A model generated the notes under the pieces. That model had not been told where the DNA came from. It saw only the letters and a list, made by a program, of their open reading frames with translations, and did not search any database. 64,000 bases of DNA from Nageia nagi (Eukaryota > Pinophyta). A program made the translations under genes and the position numbers. Positions 24,471-38,064 of the stretch are shown piece by piece (within the stretch, counting starts at the first letter, position 1; every line of letters starts with the position of its first letter). The stretch covers positions 192,324,001-192,388,000 of the forward strand of contig JBITNC010000001.1 of NCBI GenBank assembly GCA_050084985.1. The letters run 5' to 3'.

Positions 24471-25942
24471 TATGTTTGAAATTTTTGATTTATAATTAGA
24501 AATTTTAACTTTCAAAGAATCTATACTTAGAACTTTTTTGTAAGGGGGAAGCAGGGAGGTTGATAAATTTTTTTTTATTATTATTAATGTCTCCTCCTAT
24601 TTTTTAGCTATTCATGTGGAAGTTAGTTACAAGGTAGTTAAGATTTATACAAATGTAGTATTTCGATATCTCCTTTCAAAATCTATAAACACCAATTTTT
24701 AGCCTCATTTTTGTAAATTTTTTTTAAGGAGGTGAAGAAATTGATATAAAGAGATAACAAACTTCTATAGAAAATTTATTAGTCTTGAAGATGAATTTTA
24801 GATTCAAGAAAATAGAATTTGAGACTTATCTAATATGTGTTTTAATTATATCAAGCTTTTAGGTGTGATTTGAATAAATTTAAGGAGCATTATTGAATTT
24901 TATTTTCAAGACTATAGGAAACAAAATTTGATAATGTAAATCTAATATCTTTTTCAAGAGTAAGTTCAATAAATGATATTAGAATCCAAAGGATAATTCA
25001 CTTCATCTTCACAAAAGGTTGATCATGTGTATAATATTGTGGACCACCTCATCAAAAAGAAGGATTTTGAATCCATGTTCTATCCTAGTTTTTTGTGATA
25101 AGAAAAACCAATTAATAATATATTTTACAAACCAAATATAAATTATATAAGAAGATATCTCACGATATTTGATAAAATATATCATGATCAACATCCCATG
25201 ATACCCATTCCTATAATGTAAATCTAGTGATGTAAGTATCAAGGGTATTTACAATATACTTATCAATTACTTGTATTCAAGTATATTTAGAAATAAGGAT
25301 TTTCTTCAACTTATTATTTTTACACTTAATCAATTTTGGGAATTGATGTTTTTTTTAGAATTGTATTTGTTTCTTAATCCAAACATGGAATAAATTGAGA
25401 AATTCATACCATAAATACTCGTAACTCCTCTTAGGAATGATCAAGCTACTTGATTTGGTTTTTTCAAGATTGGTTCTTATAATAACCTAGTGGTTCTTAT
25501 AATAACCTAGTTCTTATAATTTTTTAAATTATTTTATACACCAAATTTGAATTGATTAAGTTCTTGAATCAAATGTAGTTCTTTTGATAATGTCTTTCAT
25601 AATAAGTTGTTGTAAAAAGTCCTAGCAATGAAATTTTTAGTTGCTATGATAATTGCCAATAATGTAGCTAAAATAGTCTATTTTACTTCCTAAAGTAATA
25701 TTGAAAGATTATCAAGAACACAAAAAATGATAATATGAATATTAGAACTATGTCAATTTACATTACTAATAAGTGTTTAAGTACATGTTAATATCCTAAT
25801 ATTATATTTAATAAGAAAATTGCTCATTTATATATTAATGTTATATCTACCTCTTCACCTTATTCTCCATTAATTTGAAAATTATAAATTTACAAAAAAT
25901 CACATATTATGAAATCTTTATTATCAATACAACTAAATTCAT
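24471..25942. other. Non-coding right part of duplication copy 1
   Basis: No gene is seen. The segment holds the uninterrupted target sites of two elements present in copy 2: the TIR element site near 24938-24946 and the MITE site near 25716-25731. Short local duplication: 'ggttcttataataacctag' occurs twice at 25473-25511. Confidence 0.7.
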
Positions 25943-26656
25943 GTTGGAGAATTGGCACTTGTAATGATTTCATTTTTTAAGCTTCCATATTTTAGGTCTG
26001 CAAGCTACTAGTTGAGACTTGAAATGTAGAGATACTTCCTCATATTTGAGTGCATATATGATTCCTTGAGGTCTAATGAACCACTTTGAATCCTTAAATT
26101 TTTTAAATTTCAGGTAGAAAACCTCAACACCACTCTCTAAAGGACCAAAACTAATTTGGATGCAAAAATATCTCTCTGACTGGTCCAAATGTACCATGAA
26201 CCTTTCTAAGATTGGAAATTATAGATCTAGAAGAAAAATATGCCTCCTCAAACTCAGCAAACCTCCAAGATGAGTCTCATTTCATATTTAAGTGTTAAAA
26301 ATACCTAACATTTGGTTATGAAGCACTAGATTCTTCAGATATGGCACCAAAATAGCCAACATAGTTCTCCTTGGAGTCCTTTATATGGATCTAGGCTTCT
26401 TAATCATTGAAAAATTACTCAGTAAGTTAAAATATCGCTAAAATATTGAGGATAGATTTCAAACCTTTTCCTTTCAATATGATACCATTGAAATGGGTAT
26501 TAGGATACTACTGAAACATTCTTGATTCTTTGTCTTTAATATCCTTCCAAGTTTCTATCCAATAAAATCATATAATACCAGTAAAAATTGGCATCATAAT
26601 TTATTTAGATTCTTTTTGCTTCTTTTATTTACAACAAGTATGCTAGATCTTATATT
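25943..26656 (-). pseudogene. Possible internal fragment of an LTR element between the duplicate copies
   Basis: A 75-codon minus-strand frame at 25970-26197 (MVHLDQSERYFCIQISFGPL..) has a protein-like composition but no family I know. It lies on the internal side of the candidate primer binding site at 26657. Two more degenerate copies of the 'gatacca-tgaaat' junction phrase occur at 26481 and 26513. The interpretation as retroelement interior is inference. Confidence 0.3.
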
Positions 26657-28172
26657 TGATACCACTGAAATATTCTAGACTAGGGTTGATCTAGATTTGT
26701 GCCAAAGGGGCTCAAAAAAATAATCAAAATTATTAAAAATTTCAATCAAGTTATCTATTCACTAGAATTCCCTACCCAAACATTGAAAATGCAATAAATC
26801 TAACCTCTAGGGGTAAAATAATAATCCAATATCCAACATCTGGGTCAAGAATGACCCATCATTCAATGTAGGTGCATAAACTTGATAATTATGCTCCTAC
26901 AAATCCAACGATTAGCCAAATATGCAAGATATCAACCATAATAGTGCAATAATATTCATTAGAGTTCAACATCTGCAATAACCAATAATTTATCCTCAAG
27001 CATGCAATATCTAGTCTTTTAGGAAAGATCTTGCAAGATAACACAATAATGAGCCACAAAATATAATTCTATTAATATTACAATAGAAATAAAATTATAT
27101 GCCTTTATTCTATAGCAATAATGCCCTAGGGTGAAGAACCTCTTTAAATGCTAAAAATAAAGAAACAAGAAACCAAGGTTGTCCCATAGAAGTGCCAAGG
27201 CATGTACCAAGACTTCCTCCTCAAAATATGGCCAAGACACTAGGGTATTTAACAATGTTAGATAATCCAAGGTAATTCCAATATCCCTAGATAGCTAGAA
27301 AGTCCTTTGAGATGTGCTAACCATCAAATTAGTGATCCATATAGCCCTTAAACTTTGCTAAGTATCAACACCTTCCTTGTAGGTTTTCATCCATAAAAGG
27401 TAATGGAAGGAGCCGACGTCCACAACTTGAATAAGAGAGAATAAATTCTAAATAAACATATCTTCAAGTGAGGTCTCATCCTTATGTTATAGAATATAAA
27501 TTATCTCTAAATCTTGCATCCACCTCTAGATGATTCCATATGCATTGGGATCACCATAATCACCTTTGATGATGGAGATGTGCTCTTGGAGTGAGATGTT
27601 GCAATGTTAATGATTTGAGATCCATAAAATCATATTTAATGGTGCCAATTTATCTTTCTAGATTCCACACCTCCCTCTTGGAGTCTCCTATACCTAAGGA
27701 TTAGTGTTTCTATCTTATGATCCTCGTGCTCTACCCCTAGGGATGTGTTTAGCTTAGGGGGAAGCAAAATTACATAGAAAGGAATTTAAGTGCCTCGAGA
27801 TGCCAAATTACAATTCATCAAGGATAAGATATGCAACACCTCACTTAAGGAGACTAATATTGTAAATATTGTAATGATTTACATTGGTATTTTAATTACA
27901 ATAATTATTTAACATCTATAAATGGCCTATATAATTAATAAATAAAAATGAAAATTAATGACTCATGGATTCCAACGTCCCATGTTGGAGATCCTCTAAG
28001 TGGGATAAAATATATACAAAAATATCTCAAATAATTCTTAAATTACTAAACTATTCCCAAATTACTCTAAAACCATAAAAATATTCCTATATGACTAAGA
28101 GAGCACCATGAGGGTGCACATTCGACTTCTAGGTACCAGAGTGAGTGAGATGCCCAAATTTGGGAATATTAC
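26657..28172 (-). repeat. Probable LTR (about 1.5 kb) with adjacent primer binding site
   Basis: The + strand reads tgataccac then TGAAATATTC at 26666, and the far end is GAATATTACA at 28163-28172. The ends therefore form TG...CA with short inverted repeats (TGAAATATTC against TGTAATATTC on the complement). The minus strand of 26657-26664 is TGGTATCA, an initiator-Met type primer binding site. No second LTR copy was found in the window. The end at 28172 touches the start of duplication copy 2 (28174). Confidence 0.5.
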
Positions 28173-28699
28173 AGAATTATACATGGAATTAGTAGCCATG
28201 AAATTGTAATTTCATCATGCATATTCTCAAATAATGGGCCTTCTATATTGTTTCTTCACTAACTTGATCTTTTTATCTAGACCTTAGAGTCTACTTTCAC
28301 AATCTTTGTTATGCTCCTTAATTTCCTTTTCAAGATCAAAAACTTTGGAAATATTATTTTTGTAAAGATCTTCTTTGATAACCACTTCTATTTTTTGTAT
28401 TTCAAACCTTATTTCCATTCTTTATATTGGTAGAATCAATTTCATCATACAAATTAATAAAATATCAATAATATATGAAATTCAAACCATTAAAAGAAAT
28501 AACAAAGGTAATCCAAAAGTATAAGTAGAAGAAACATGAAAAATTAACCACAAAATACTATCAACTTAGTTATTGTTCATGTATGGTTACCTTAAAAATA
28601 CATTGTATTATACAAATTATAATATTATCTCTTAACACCAAAACAAACAAAGAATTCAAAATAAATCGAATTCAGAAAACATACAACTTAGGGCTTTAT

Positions 28700-30235
28700 G
28701 TTTTCTTTCACATTTTGCATACTTGTTTTCTACATGCAAGTAGAACATATACAAAGGTTATGTTGTTATAGTTGGATCTCAAGTGATTCAATAGATAAAA
28801 TATTTTAAGTACAAATTACCTAGTCATTTTATTCCATGAAATTGTATTTGAATCATGGATCTTGTCAAATAATTTTTTGACCTCATGTTCTTCCACATTT
28901 TGTATATTGTATTATGCATGCAAGAATACATACAAAGGCTATGTTGTTATATTTGGATCCTAAGTGATTCATTAGATTAAATAATTAAAGGTAATTCCTA
29001 TAATAATTTTAGTTCATGATATTGTATTATTGCATCATGCATCTTGTTAAATAATTCTTAAGCCTTATGTGCTATTCCACATTTTGTATACTTGTATTCA
29101 GTATGCAAGAAGAATACATACAAAGGTTATAATGTCATAGTTAGGTCCCAAGTGCTTAATTAGATCTAATATTTTAAGTGCATACAACCTAATCATTTTA
29201 GTCTATGAAATTATTTTTGCATAATGCATCTTGTGAAATAATTCTTGGGCCTTGTATATTCTTCCACATTTTGCATACATGTATTCTACATGTAAGTATA
29301 ACACATACAAATGTTATAATTATATTACAGTTGGATCCCAAGTGCTTCATTAGATAAATGATTATAAGTGTATATATCCTAATAATTTTATTCCATGATA
29401 TTTTATTTTCATGATGCATCTTTTCAAACAATTCTCGGGCCTTATATTTTCTTCCACATTTCACATGCTTTTTTTTGCATGCAAGTAGAACACATACAAA
29501 GAATATGTTATTACATTTTGGTCCCAAGTGCTTAATTAGATAAAAGAGTTCAAGTTCATATATTCTAATAATTACATTGTATAAAATTATTTTTACATCA
29601 TTCATATTGTGAAATAATTCTTGGGCCTCATCTATTCTTCCATATTTTGCATATTTATTTTGTGCATGTTACAAAGGTTATGTTGTTACAGTCGGGTCCC
29701 AAGTACTCCATTATATCAAATATTTTATAGGCATTATGTTAATCATTTTAGTACATTAAATTTTATTTTCATCATGCATATTATGAAATAATTCTTGGGC
29801 CTCATATTTTCTTCCACAATTTGCATACTTATTTTTTACATGCAAGTAGAACACATACAAAGGTTATGTTGTTATAGTTCGGTCTCATGTGATTCATTAG
29901 ATCAAAAAGTTTAAGTACATATATTTTAATCATATTAGGATATTAAATTATATTTGAATCATGCATCTTGTCAAACAATTCTTTTGCCACATGTGTTTAA
30001 TTCAAATATTGTATACATGTATTATGCATGCAAGTAGAAAACATATTAAAAGTTATGATGTTACAATTGGATCCCAAGTTTTGTATTAGATAACATAGTT
30101 TATGGGTATTTTTATAATTTTTTAATACATAAAATTAGTTTTGCATCATGCATCTTGTCAAACAATTCTTGCACCTCATGTGTATAACTCAAAATTTGTA
30201 TACATATGTTCTGCATGCAAGTATCACAATTATTT
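28700..30235 (-). pseudogene. Tandem array of about nine 186-bp PPR-like units, copy 2
   Basis: The landmark cttccacattttgcata or variants occurs near 28706, 28888, 29072, 29259, 29451, 29627, 29811, 29998 and 30184. The minus-strand frame at 29198-29605 (135 codons) covers two units with repeated LIKHLGPKCNNIFFVCVLLAC and RKYKARELFEKMHHENKISW. Unit number and order match copy 1, so the array existed before the segmental duplication. Stops lie in the other units. Confidence 0.7.
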
Positions 30236-30359
30236 AGTGGTTTGGGCTTCTCTTACATCCATTATTGGAGCATTTTGGATGAAGAGGTAACTTATTACCT
30301 CTTCAAAGGTACATCACCACTTGGTTTATAGTATTTTACTTGAAGATATACGATATTTA

Positions 30360-31035
30360 TGATAGATGATATATTTTATCAATACATAGACGGAAGAAAA
30401 CCTTCATTCGCTTCTATTTGTGGTCTAGCTCATGGTTTTGGCCTTCAAATTACAATGGTTAGTATTTATGCATTGATTTTTGATAAAAAAAAATTATTAT
30501 ACAAGGAATATATTAAGGTTTGATCTCTTTTACTTATTTCAAGTTGACCAAAAATTTAAATATCATGGTCCTTTGGAGATTGGCATGCTCATAAGGTGGT
30601 TAGGAGGTTATACTTCTATTGCACCTTTAGTGTTTGTGGTGATCTTTGTGGGGGGGAAGGGGAAAGGTCTTGGTAGTGCTACAGATTGAATCACCATAGG
30701 ATGATAATTAATCATGACCTTCATATACCATATATTTTGTAATTTCCAAAGGATAAACCATCCAAAAGGTATTCAAGAGAAAAATATTTGAAGAAAGGGA
30801 GGAATACTAAAGGTTATTAAAAAAATTCTAATTCTCATCAATATAGATTGGTAAATGAAGAGATGAGAAAATATAAAGTGATGAATTATGTAGATATATT
30901 AGAGTAAATGAAGGAACACATTAGGCTGAAATTGGAAATATACAAAAATAAAGATAAATAAATACATAAATATACGAGGAAACTAGCCATAAACATGCAA
31001 CATCTTGTGAAAGATGAAGGAGATAGTGAAACAAG
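30360..31035 (+). pseudogene. Broken gene-like block, unknown family, copy 2
   Basis: Counterpart of 12540-13235. It reads 'GRKPSFASICGLAHGFGLQI' near 30391, 'HAHKVVRRLYFYCTF' near 30585 and 'VNEEMRKYKVMNYVDILE' near 30850, with stops between. A short frame at 30480-30689 overlaps it. The N-terminal piece is a little better preserved than in copy 1. Family not recognised. Confidence 0.45.
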
Positions 31036-31850
31036 AGAGATACAATATTGCTTTAAATTATTTTTTTCTTAACTAACCCCTTGAATGTTTTCATAATAGG
31101 AGGCAAGGCATGAAGGAGGTGAAGAGGCAAGATATAAAGGAGATGATGTAGCCAAATATGTACTGAATTTCTTTAAATTATTTTTTACTTAACTAACCCC
31201 TTGAATGTTTTTATAGGTTTGAAGTTACATCAACTAAACCCTTGAATATTTTCATAATAAGAGGAAACACATAAAGGAGGTGAAGTGGCAAGGCATGAAA
31301 GAGATGATATAGCTAGAGAGTTATTACATTTATTTAAATTATTTTTTGCTTAATTAACCCCTTGAATGTTTACATATTTTTGAAGTTGTATTAACTAACC
31401 CCTTGAATATTTGCATAATAAGAGGTAAGATATGAAGGAGGTGAAGAGGCAAGACATGAAGGAGATGATGTAGTTAGAGAGGTACTACATTGCTTTAAAT
31501 TCTTTTATGCTTAGATAACCCCTTAAATATTTTCATAATTTTGAAGTTGTATTGACTAACCCCTTGAATGTTTTCTTAATAGGGGACAAGACATGAAGGA
31601 GGTGAAGAGGTAAGACATAAAGAAGATGATGTATGAAAAGAGGTACAAAGTTGATTTAAATTATTTTTTGGTTAACTAACACTTTGAATATTTTCATAAT
31701 TTTGAAGTTGTATTAACTAACCCCTTAAATATTTTCATAATAGGAGGCAATACATGAAGGAGGTTAAGAAGCGATACATGATGGATATGATGTAGCCAAA
31801 GAGGTATTACATTGATTTAAATTCTTTTTTTCTTAACTTTTTTTGAAAAG
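31036..31850 (+). repeat. Tandem array of about 160-bp mini-exon units, copy 2
   Basis: Five clear units start near 31096, 31260, 31425, 31584 and 31742, with the same intron-like part and 60-nt exon-like part as copy 1. The unit at 31096 preserves the full 'ggaggcaaggcatgaaggag' form. Copy 1 has about seven units, so the array has gained or lost units since the duplication. Confidence 0.65.
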
Positions 31851-31889
31851 GTCATGTATGAAGTTTAAGGTCAGTAGTGCTGGCATTAT

Positions 31890-34040
31890 AGATAACATTG
31901 GAACTAGGCTACAATGCATAAAATACTATCAATTCAAAGGAACATCAAAAATTTAAACATTAAGACCCTTGATACTGATCTTCACTTTAATAATATGAGA
32001 TTAAAATAAAAAAATTACAAACATGGGTAGTTATTCACATATAAAATATGTTGGTTCAATGCATTTATGGTACCCACTATTCTCATATACAAAAAAGGTA
32101 GTTTTATGGTCTTTGATAGGATGAATGAATTTAACTCATGATTTTTTTTGGGTTCAACATATTACAAAAATTGGATTAAACCTCAAGAATCCATAACAAA
32201 TACATAAAGGCTTAGAAAATTACATGAATATCTCTCAATCTCGTTGGTATGAATCATAATGATTCAATTATTGATTATAAAGTATCTATCTATGTAGTTG
32301 GGAGTATGGCTAGACTACATCCTTGTAATCTATTAAGGTTTATTTATAGATGGTATGATACGTGATTCCTTGGAGAACTCACATGATTCTACCAAAATGG
32401 AAGTTCAATAATAATAATGGTTTAAATGAATACTACCATATACAAAACCATGATCTCTATGGAATGAAATCAATGAGAAGATACCAAGGACACATGTGGC
32501 AAGGTAGAAGTCAAAGGAATTTCTTAGAGTGCCATGGTAAATATGTTGTGGGTGGTGAAGCATTGAATACTATATATGAAATGAAATGGCCTTCCATAAT
32601 TAGCTAAGTGAATGAATCTTGACCCAAATATTATATGGATCTTTATTGTATAGATAAAAATGGGAGGAGTACATGAGACATTATAGTCTCGGATATCTAT
32701 TGTAATTAATAAATGAAGTGATGCAACTTTAGATACCCATGTGCATTCATTGATTTTTCTCTAATTTCTTTATACATGGAAGGTGACTTGGTAATTATAA
32801 ATTCTTCCATCCAAATAAAGTATTGTAACATTAATATTTGAAGGAAATAATTTCCTTAAAAAATATGGATTTTTGCAAATTTAGCCTTGAAATTATAAAA
32901 AGTGTCATTTATTTCAAAGACGTAGCCACTTGTACCCCATCATATATAAATTAAATTAGTAGTTTGATATGATAGTCTAAAAATAAATTTAATATATAAC
33001 CATAGCTACTTAGTATGTGAATCATCATTAAATCAATAAGAATTTGATCATCTATTAAAAAATATTCATCATAATGATAGAACCACAATGTATGCTTCAA
33101 TATTCAATTTTAAAATTTTTTGTTTCTAGAATAAATAGGAGTGTCATTTTTTAATTTCTAGAGTAGATATGAATGCCATTTGTTAATGTTGAATGAAAAT
33201 GTATTAACTATATTTAATGATAATGCATTAACCATGCCAAATAATAAATTTTCATTTAATAAGGCCTTAGGACCTCAACCATGTTGAATAGGGACATTGC
33301 ATTTGATACGTCATGAGCCATGTTGAATAGGTATTTCTATTTGAAAAGGATGATGAATTTTTGAATACCATGGCTCAATCCATATAAAATGATAATATAT
33401 ACCTAAATCCATATCGAATGTTATTACAAACCTTGAGCCATGTCGTAAGATTTTGATATGGTTTTATCTATGTTGAAATAGTTAATATGGTTGGATTCAT
33501 GATGTAACATTCAACATGGCTCATGTCATGTTGTAACATTTGACATGGTTATACCTTATTCTTAAGTTAATTTTTTAATTTAAAACCAATATTCAATATT
33601 TCATGAATTTTGAATATATATCATTGATAAAAATAATCATGTTTCTTCAAATATAGCCCAATTTTCTACATCATCAAGCTTCTATATCATCAAGTTTTTA
33701 TAAGTCAGTTTCAAGAAGGGTATCTTAAGATGTACTGTGATGACATATTTATTTTTAAAATATGAATATTATGCAATGAGAAATGATAAATGTGATTATG
33801 CCATTTATAATAAATTGATAGGGAACCCAAATGTTTTAATGATTTTAGTAGTTGCTTGGTCTCCTCTTCAATGACATATAGCCTAGTTTATCTAGAATGA
33901 AGATTTCAAAAGTATCAAGGTTTATGGTTCTTAGGTAGCCCCATCTAGACTTCCAAATTATGATAATGATTGGATCATATTTTTAAAATATTACAAATAG
34001 TTATTGTACTTACATGAACATCTTTCAAGTAGGAAAGAAA
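31890..34040 (+). pseudogene. Gene-like remnant and spacer, copy 2
   Basis: Counterpart of 20750-22480. The + frame at 32362-32607 (81 codons) reads MIPWRTHMILPKWKF.. and ends with LECHGKYVVGGEALNTIYEM. An upstream piece 'VGSMARLHPCNLL' is at about 32301. The part at 33180-33560 carries more copies of the 'catgttgaata' phrase than copy 1. Family not recognised. Confidence 0.4.
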
Positions 34041-34048
34041 TCACCATG

Positions 34049-35830
34049 AAGCTACCAATTAAGTTAGGGAATTATTGATACACTCAATGGGTTGGTGCTA
34101 AGAAATTAGATGTTATGATTTTTTGAAGGAGAAGGATTTTGAGAGATATGATCCAAATGGTGTGATCATTTATTTTTGTAAGAATTAATTGAACAAAAAA
34201 TATGACCATATAACTCATAAAAGAATTGAAGCATTCATAAATTTGGCCATTGATGTGGAATTTTAATAAATAAAAGACAAACTAAAATATAATCTCATTT
34301 CTTCTTCAAATAGTTCATAAAAGATTTGAAGGTCAATGGGTTCTTATTTTAGATCTTGATCATCTTGTTCACCATTGGAAAACCTATGTCATTCTAATTT
34401 TGGTACAACATCAAACCCACTCATTCTAGAAGAACTAGGTGTCATGTTTGATGAAGATCATCTAGCTAAGTTGATAATGGAAGGAGAAGAAGTTGATTTG
34501 GGAAAAAGGATATGAAGATTCTATAAATATTGAAATAATAATTAAAGAATTCCCCATCCAATGAAACCACCATAGAGAGTACTAGGAGGAGTAAAAGGAC
34601 AAGGGTATCCATAAGAAGTTAAAATGAGTATGATGATGATGGAGAGGGTGATTTCAATAAAGATAAGGATAAATGTAAGAAGAAAGATGATGACCATCCT
34701 AAGAAAAAAAATATCAAAAATTGAAATAAAAATATGGAAATCCTTTTATTGAGAGTGATGGATCAAAAGAACAACTTCTCCCATAACAATATTTATAAAT
34801 GGTATCTACATAAACCACTTCCTCTGAACCAAGGCTAGTTCATGAGTATATTAATCTAGATTAAATGATTAAAATATATAATTTTAGAGAAAATTTCATT
34901 GGTTATCCTACCTAAGTATTTAGATATTATTTTCTATTGATAAAACTATTGGGGCTATTTTTGGTATAAATCATAGGTGTACGAATGGAGCAACATCGTA
35001 AGTAGAAGATTTCCTGCTTGGTTTTGAGGTTGTTATCCCACATAATTTAAATCTCATGAGTATTAGGAAATTTAGTAATGAGAAAGATGGAGATAAGGGT
35101 TGTTGAATTTAAAAAAAATAAAAATTATTTGAAAAGGAAAAATAGAATATTGAAGCAGGAGAATAAGGATTTATATATTACTCAGGTGAATTCTAAATAT
35201 ATCATGCTTCAATCTTCTTAGGGTTAATCAATTTATCTATAGATAAAAAAACTATTTAAAGGTATGATATTTATCAATATTATGGGAAAGTAAAGGCAAT
35301 GCATGGGATCATAAATGAAAGGAAAAAAGAAAAAGAAATTGAAGATGAAAGCCTCAATAAAGGAGAATAATGATGTATATAGTTGATGTGAAAATATTTG
35401 AGGGTTTCAGAATTTGTTGTCTAATATTAATAGGAAGGTAGAGTTTGTAATTCAATACATTTGACAAAATGAATTCTAAGATCAAGTCAACATTGGTGAA
35501 TTTAATGTTAAAAGTGATTGATAATGAGGAAAAATTATTTGAACATGATGAAGTGAAGGTGTAAGTAAGCTACATATTGAAATATCAAATTTTGGTAACA
35601 TATGTTAGTGTGATTGAATATGGGATTTACTTTCAAGCAATGGTTGATATGATAGATTGGCATCAAGATCTTAAAATATATTTAATCCAACTTATGTAGC
35701 TAAAAATGAGTAGAAGATAACATCTGATTTGGAATTAATAAATCTAGTTATTTTGTGAAGGATATTGATAAAGGTATCAAATATTTGGATGATGTGTAAG
35801 GGAAATGATGGTTGTTATGTTTGAAAATTT
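34049..35830 (+). pseudogene. Broken gene-like block starting MKLPIKLGNY, copy 2
   Basis: Counterpart of 22481-24470. It starts MKLPIKLGNY and soon reads DFLKEKDFERYDPNGVII, then THKRIEAFINLAIDVE, which copy 1 has lost. A later GVMFDEDHLAKLIMEGEEVD piece is at about 34440. Coiled-coil-like parts near 35080-35160 and 35420-35570 match copy 1. Stops and deletions break it. A purine tract GGGGGAAG follows near 35890. Confidence 0.45.
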
Positions 35831-36283
35831 TGATTTTTAATTAGAAATTTTAACTTTTACAAAATCTATACTTAGAAAATTTTTTTAAGGGGGAAGTAGG
35901 GAGGTTGATAAACCTTATTTTTATTATCAATGTCTCCCTCTATTTTTTTAGCTATTCTTGTGGAAGTTAGTTACAAGTAAGTTAAGGTTTCCACAAATGT
36001 AGGATTATTATAAGTGCTTTGAAAAACTATAAAAACCCATTATTGGGCTCATTTTTGTAACCTTTTTAAGGGGGTGAAAAAATTAATATAAAGAGATACC
36101 AACTTCTATACAAAATTCTTTAGGATTTAAGCTGAATTTTAGATTTAAGAAAATGGAATTTGAGATTTATCTACAATTTGTTTTAGTTGTATCAAGCTTT
36201 TAGGTGTGATTTGAATAAATTTAAGGAGCATTATTGAGTTTTATTTTCAAGATCATAGTAAATAAAATTTGATAATATAAATA

Positions 36284-37344
36284 TAGGGTGAAAGCAAGAA
36301 GTTGGGCTCACTTTAAGGGGAAGTGGGGAAAATCTGCTACTTAAAAACTTGAAGTCGAAAAAATTGGGATCCTAATAAATATCAAGATTTTGATATTTAA
36401 AGCAAAAATAAGTAAAATATCAGGATCTTGAACCTAAATCGAGATCTCGATTTTAATTCATTAATATGGGGATCCCAATATTTGAATCTACAATTTCACC
36501 TTGGATTTAGGCTCAAAAGCTTGGCTTGGTGAACCAACACTTAGCCTTGAACCTGCAAGTATATGTTCATGGTAAGTTTAATGGAAAATCTCAACTTCAT
36601 GCATATGTTTGATGGAGTTTTTAGTAGAATTTTTTCATGAAATTAAAACCCATTATAGATTAAAGAGTGTAGATTTCAAATATGTAATTTATTTTACAAT
36701 TGGATAAAATTTTATTTTTTTAATTATTTTTTAGTAAATATGGTCCATATCCTTGAAATATGAGGGTCTTGTATTTTCTTAGTAAGTTTTTTTTGGGGGG
36801 AGTTATAAAAAAAAATTATATAGGAACAAGATTCATAGAATTTTTTATAAGAATTAAAAAATTTGAAAAAAGATTAAGTTTAGATCAAATTATGGTGGAT
36901 GTACATGAGAACTTTTTGAAACCACAAATATGCCTGATACAAAATTAATAAAAAAAAATATTAATTAAAAAATTATAGAAAAATATCCTAGATAAGATCC
37001 AATGTGTTAGGTATCTTTTCCTAAAAGGATTTTAAAAAATACCTTGATTTTAGTCAAATTATGGTGGATGGACATGAGCATGGTATGGTCTAAAAATAGG
37101 TTTTTTAAAAAAGTGGTTTTTGTTCATCCTATCGAATTTTAAATTCTATGACCTAGGTATTGGAAAAATATATATATTTGAAAACTATACTTTGAGTACT
37201 ACATTTTCACTATATTGACCATTTTCATGATTCCATGTCTACGTACTTCAATTTTTGAGATCAATCATACCCAAACTTGAAAATCAAGGAAAACACTTCC
37301 CCTTTTTGGCCTTAAAGTGGACCCAACTTCTTACACCCACCCTA
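36284..37344. mobile_element. Non-autonomous TIR DNA transposon, about 1.06 kb
   Basis: The left end TAGGGTGAAAGCAAGAAGTT is matched, as reverse complement, by the right end TAGGGTGGGTGTAAGAAGTT. The inverted similarity continues for about 40-50 bp (gggctcactttaagg against gggtccactttaagg). It is flanked by TA on each side, and the uninterrupted site survives in copy 1 at about 24940. No transposase is visible; the 62-codon frame at 36760-36948 looks accidental. An internal phrase 'caaattatggtggatg-acatgag' occurs twice (36885, 37059). The TA flank suggests a Tc1/mariner-like type, but the superfamily is uncertain. Confidence 0.8.
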
Positions 37345-38064
37345 TAATATCTTTTTCAAGAGTGTGTTCAACAAAGTATATTAGAATCCAAAGGATAATT
37401 CACTTCATCTTCACAAAAGGTTGATCATGTGTATAATATTGAGGATCGCCTCATAAAAAGGAGGATTTTGAACCCATGTGCTATCCTAGTTTTTACTTAA
37501 TAAGAGAAACCAATTAATAGTATCTTTTGCAAATCAAATGTAAATTATCTAAGAAGATATTTCACGATCCTTGATAAAATATCTCATGGTCAATATCCCA
37601 TGATACCTAGTCTTATAATTTGCAAATCTAGTGATGTAAGTATCAAGGGCATTTGCAATATACTTGTCAACTACTTTTATTCAAGGTTCTTTAGAAATAA
37701 GAAGTTTCTTCAAATTCTTCTTTGTATACTTAATTGATTTTGGGAATTGATGTTTTATTTGGAATTGTAGTTGTTTCTTAAGCCGGTGGAATAGATTGAG
37801 GAATTCACACCATAAATACTCGTATCTCCTCTTAGGATTGATTAAGATACTTGCTTTGATTTTTTCAAGATTGGTTCTTATAATAACTTAGTTCCTATAA
37901 TTTTCTTATTATTATTTTATATGATAAGGTCTTTTAGAATAACTTGTTAGAAGAAGTCCTACCAATGAAATTTTTAGTGGCTATGATAATTGCCAAGAAT
38001 GTAGCTAATAGAGTCTATTTTACTTCCTAAAGCAATGTTGAAAGATTATCAAGAACACAAATAA

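Larger units (their letters stand above)
10354..25942. repeat. Segmental duplication, copy 1 (contains a nested gypsy element)
   Basis: This is collinear, in direct orientation, with 28174-38632. Shared landmarks in order are: the phrase 'tttttatctagaccttagag' (10451 and 28268); the PPR-like array; the 'GRKPSF' gene-like block; the mini-exon array; 'aactaggctac' (near 20766 and 31901); the 'TMARLHPCN'-type block; the 'MKL-GNY' block; and the 'agattatcaagaacac' phrase (near 25707 and 38044). Homology stops at about 25942, after 'actaaattcatg'. Without the gypsy insertion, copy 1 is about 9.4 kb. The copies differ by many substitutions and small indels, so the duplication is not recent. Confidence 0.85.

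Noticed and set aside
24545-24560. Purine tract GGGGGAAG as proof of an LTR element around 22481-24470
   Set aside because: No matching LTR pair or primer binding site was found in either copy of the duplication, so it stays a possibility only.
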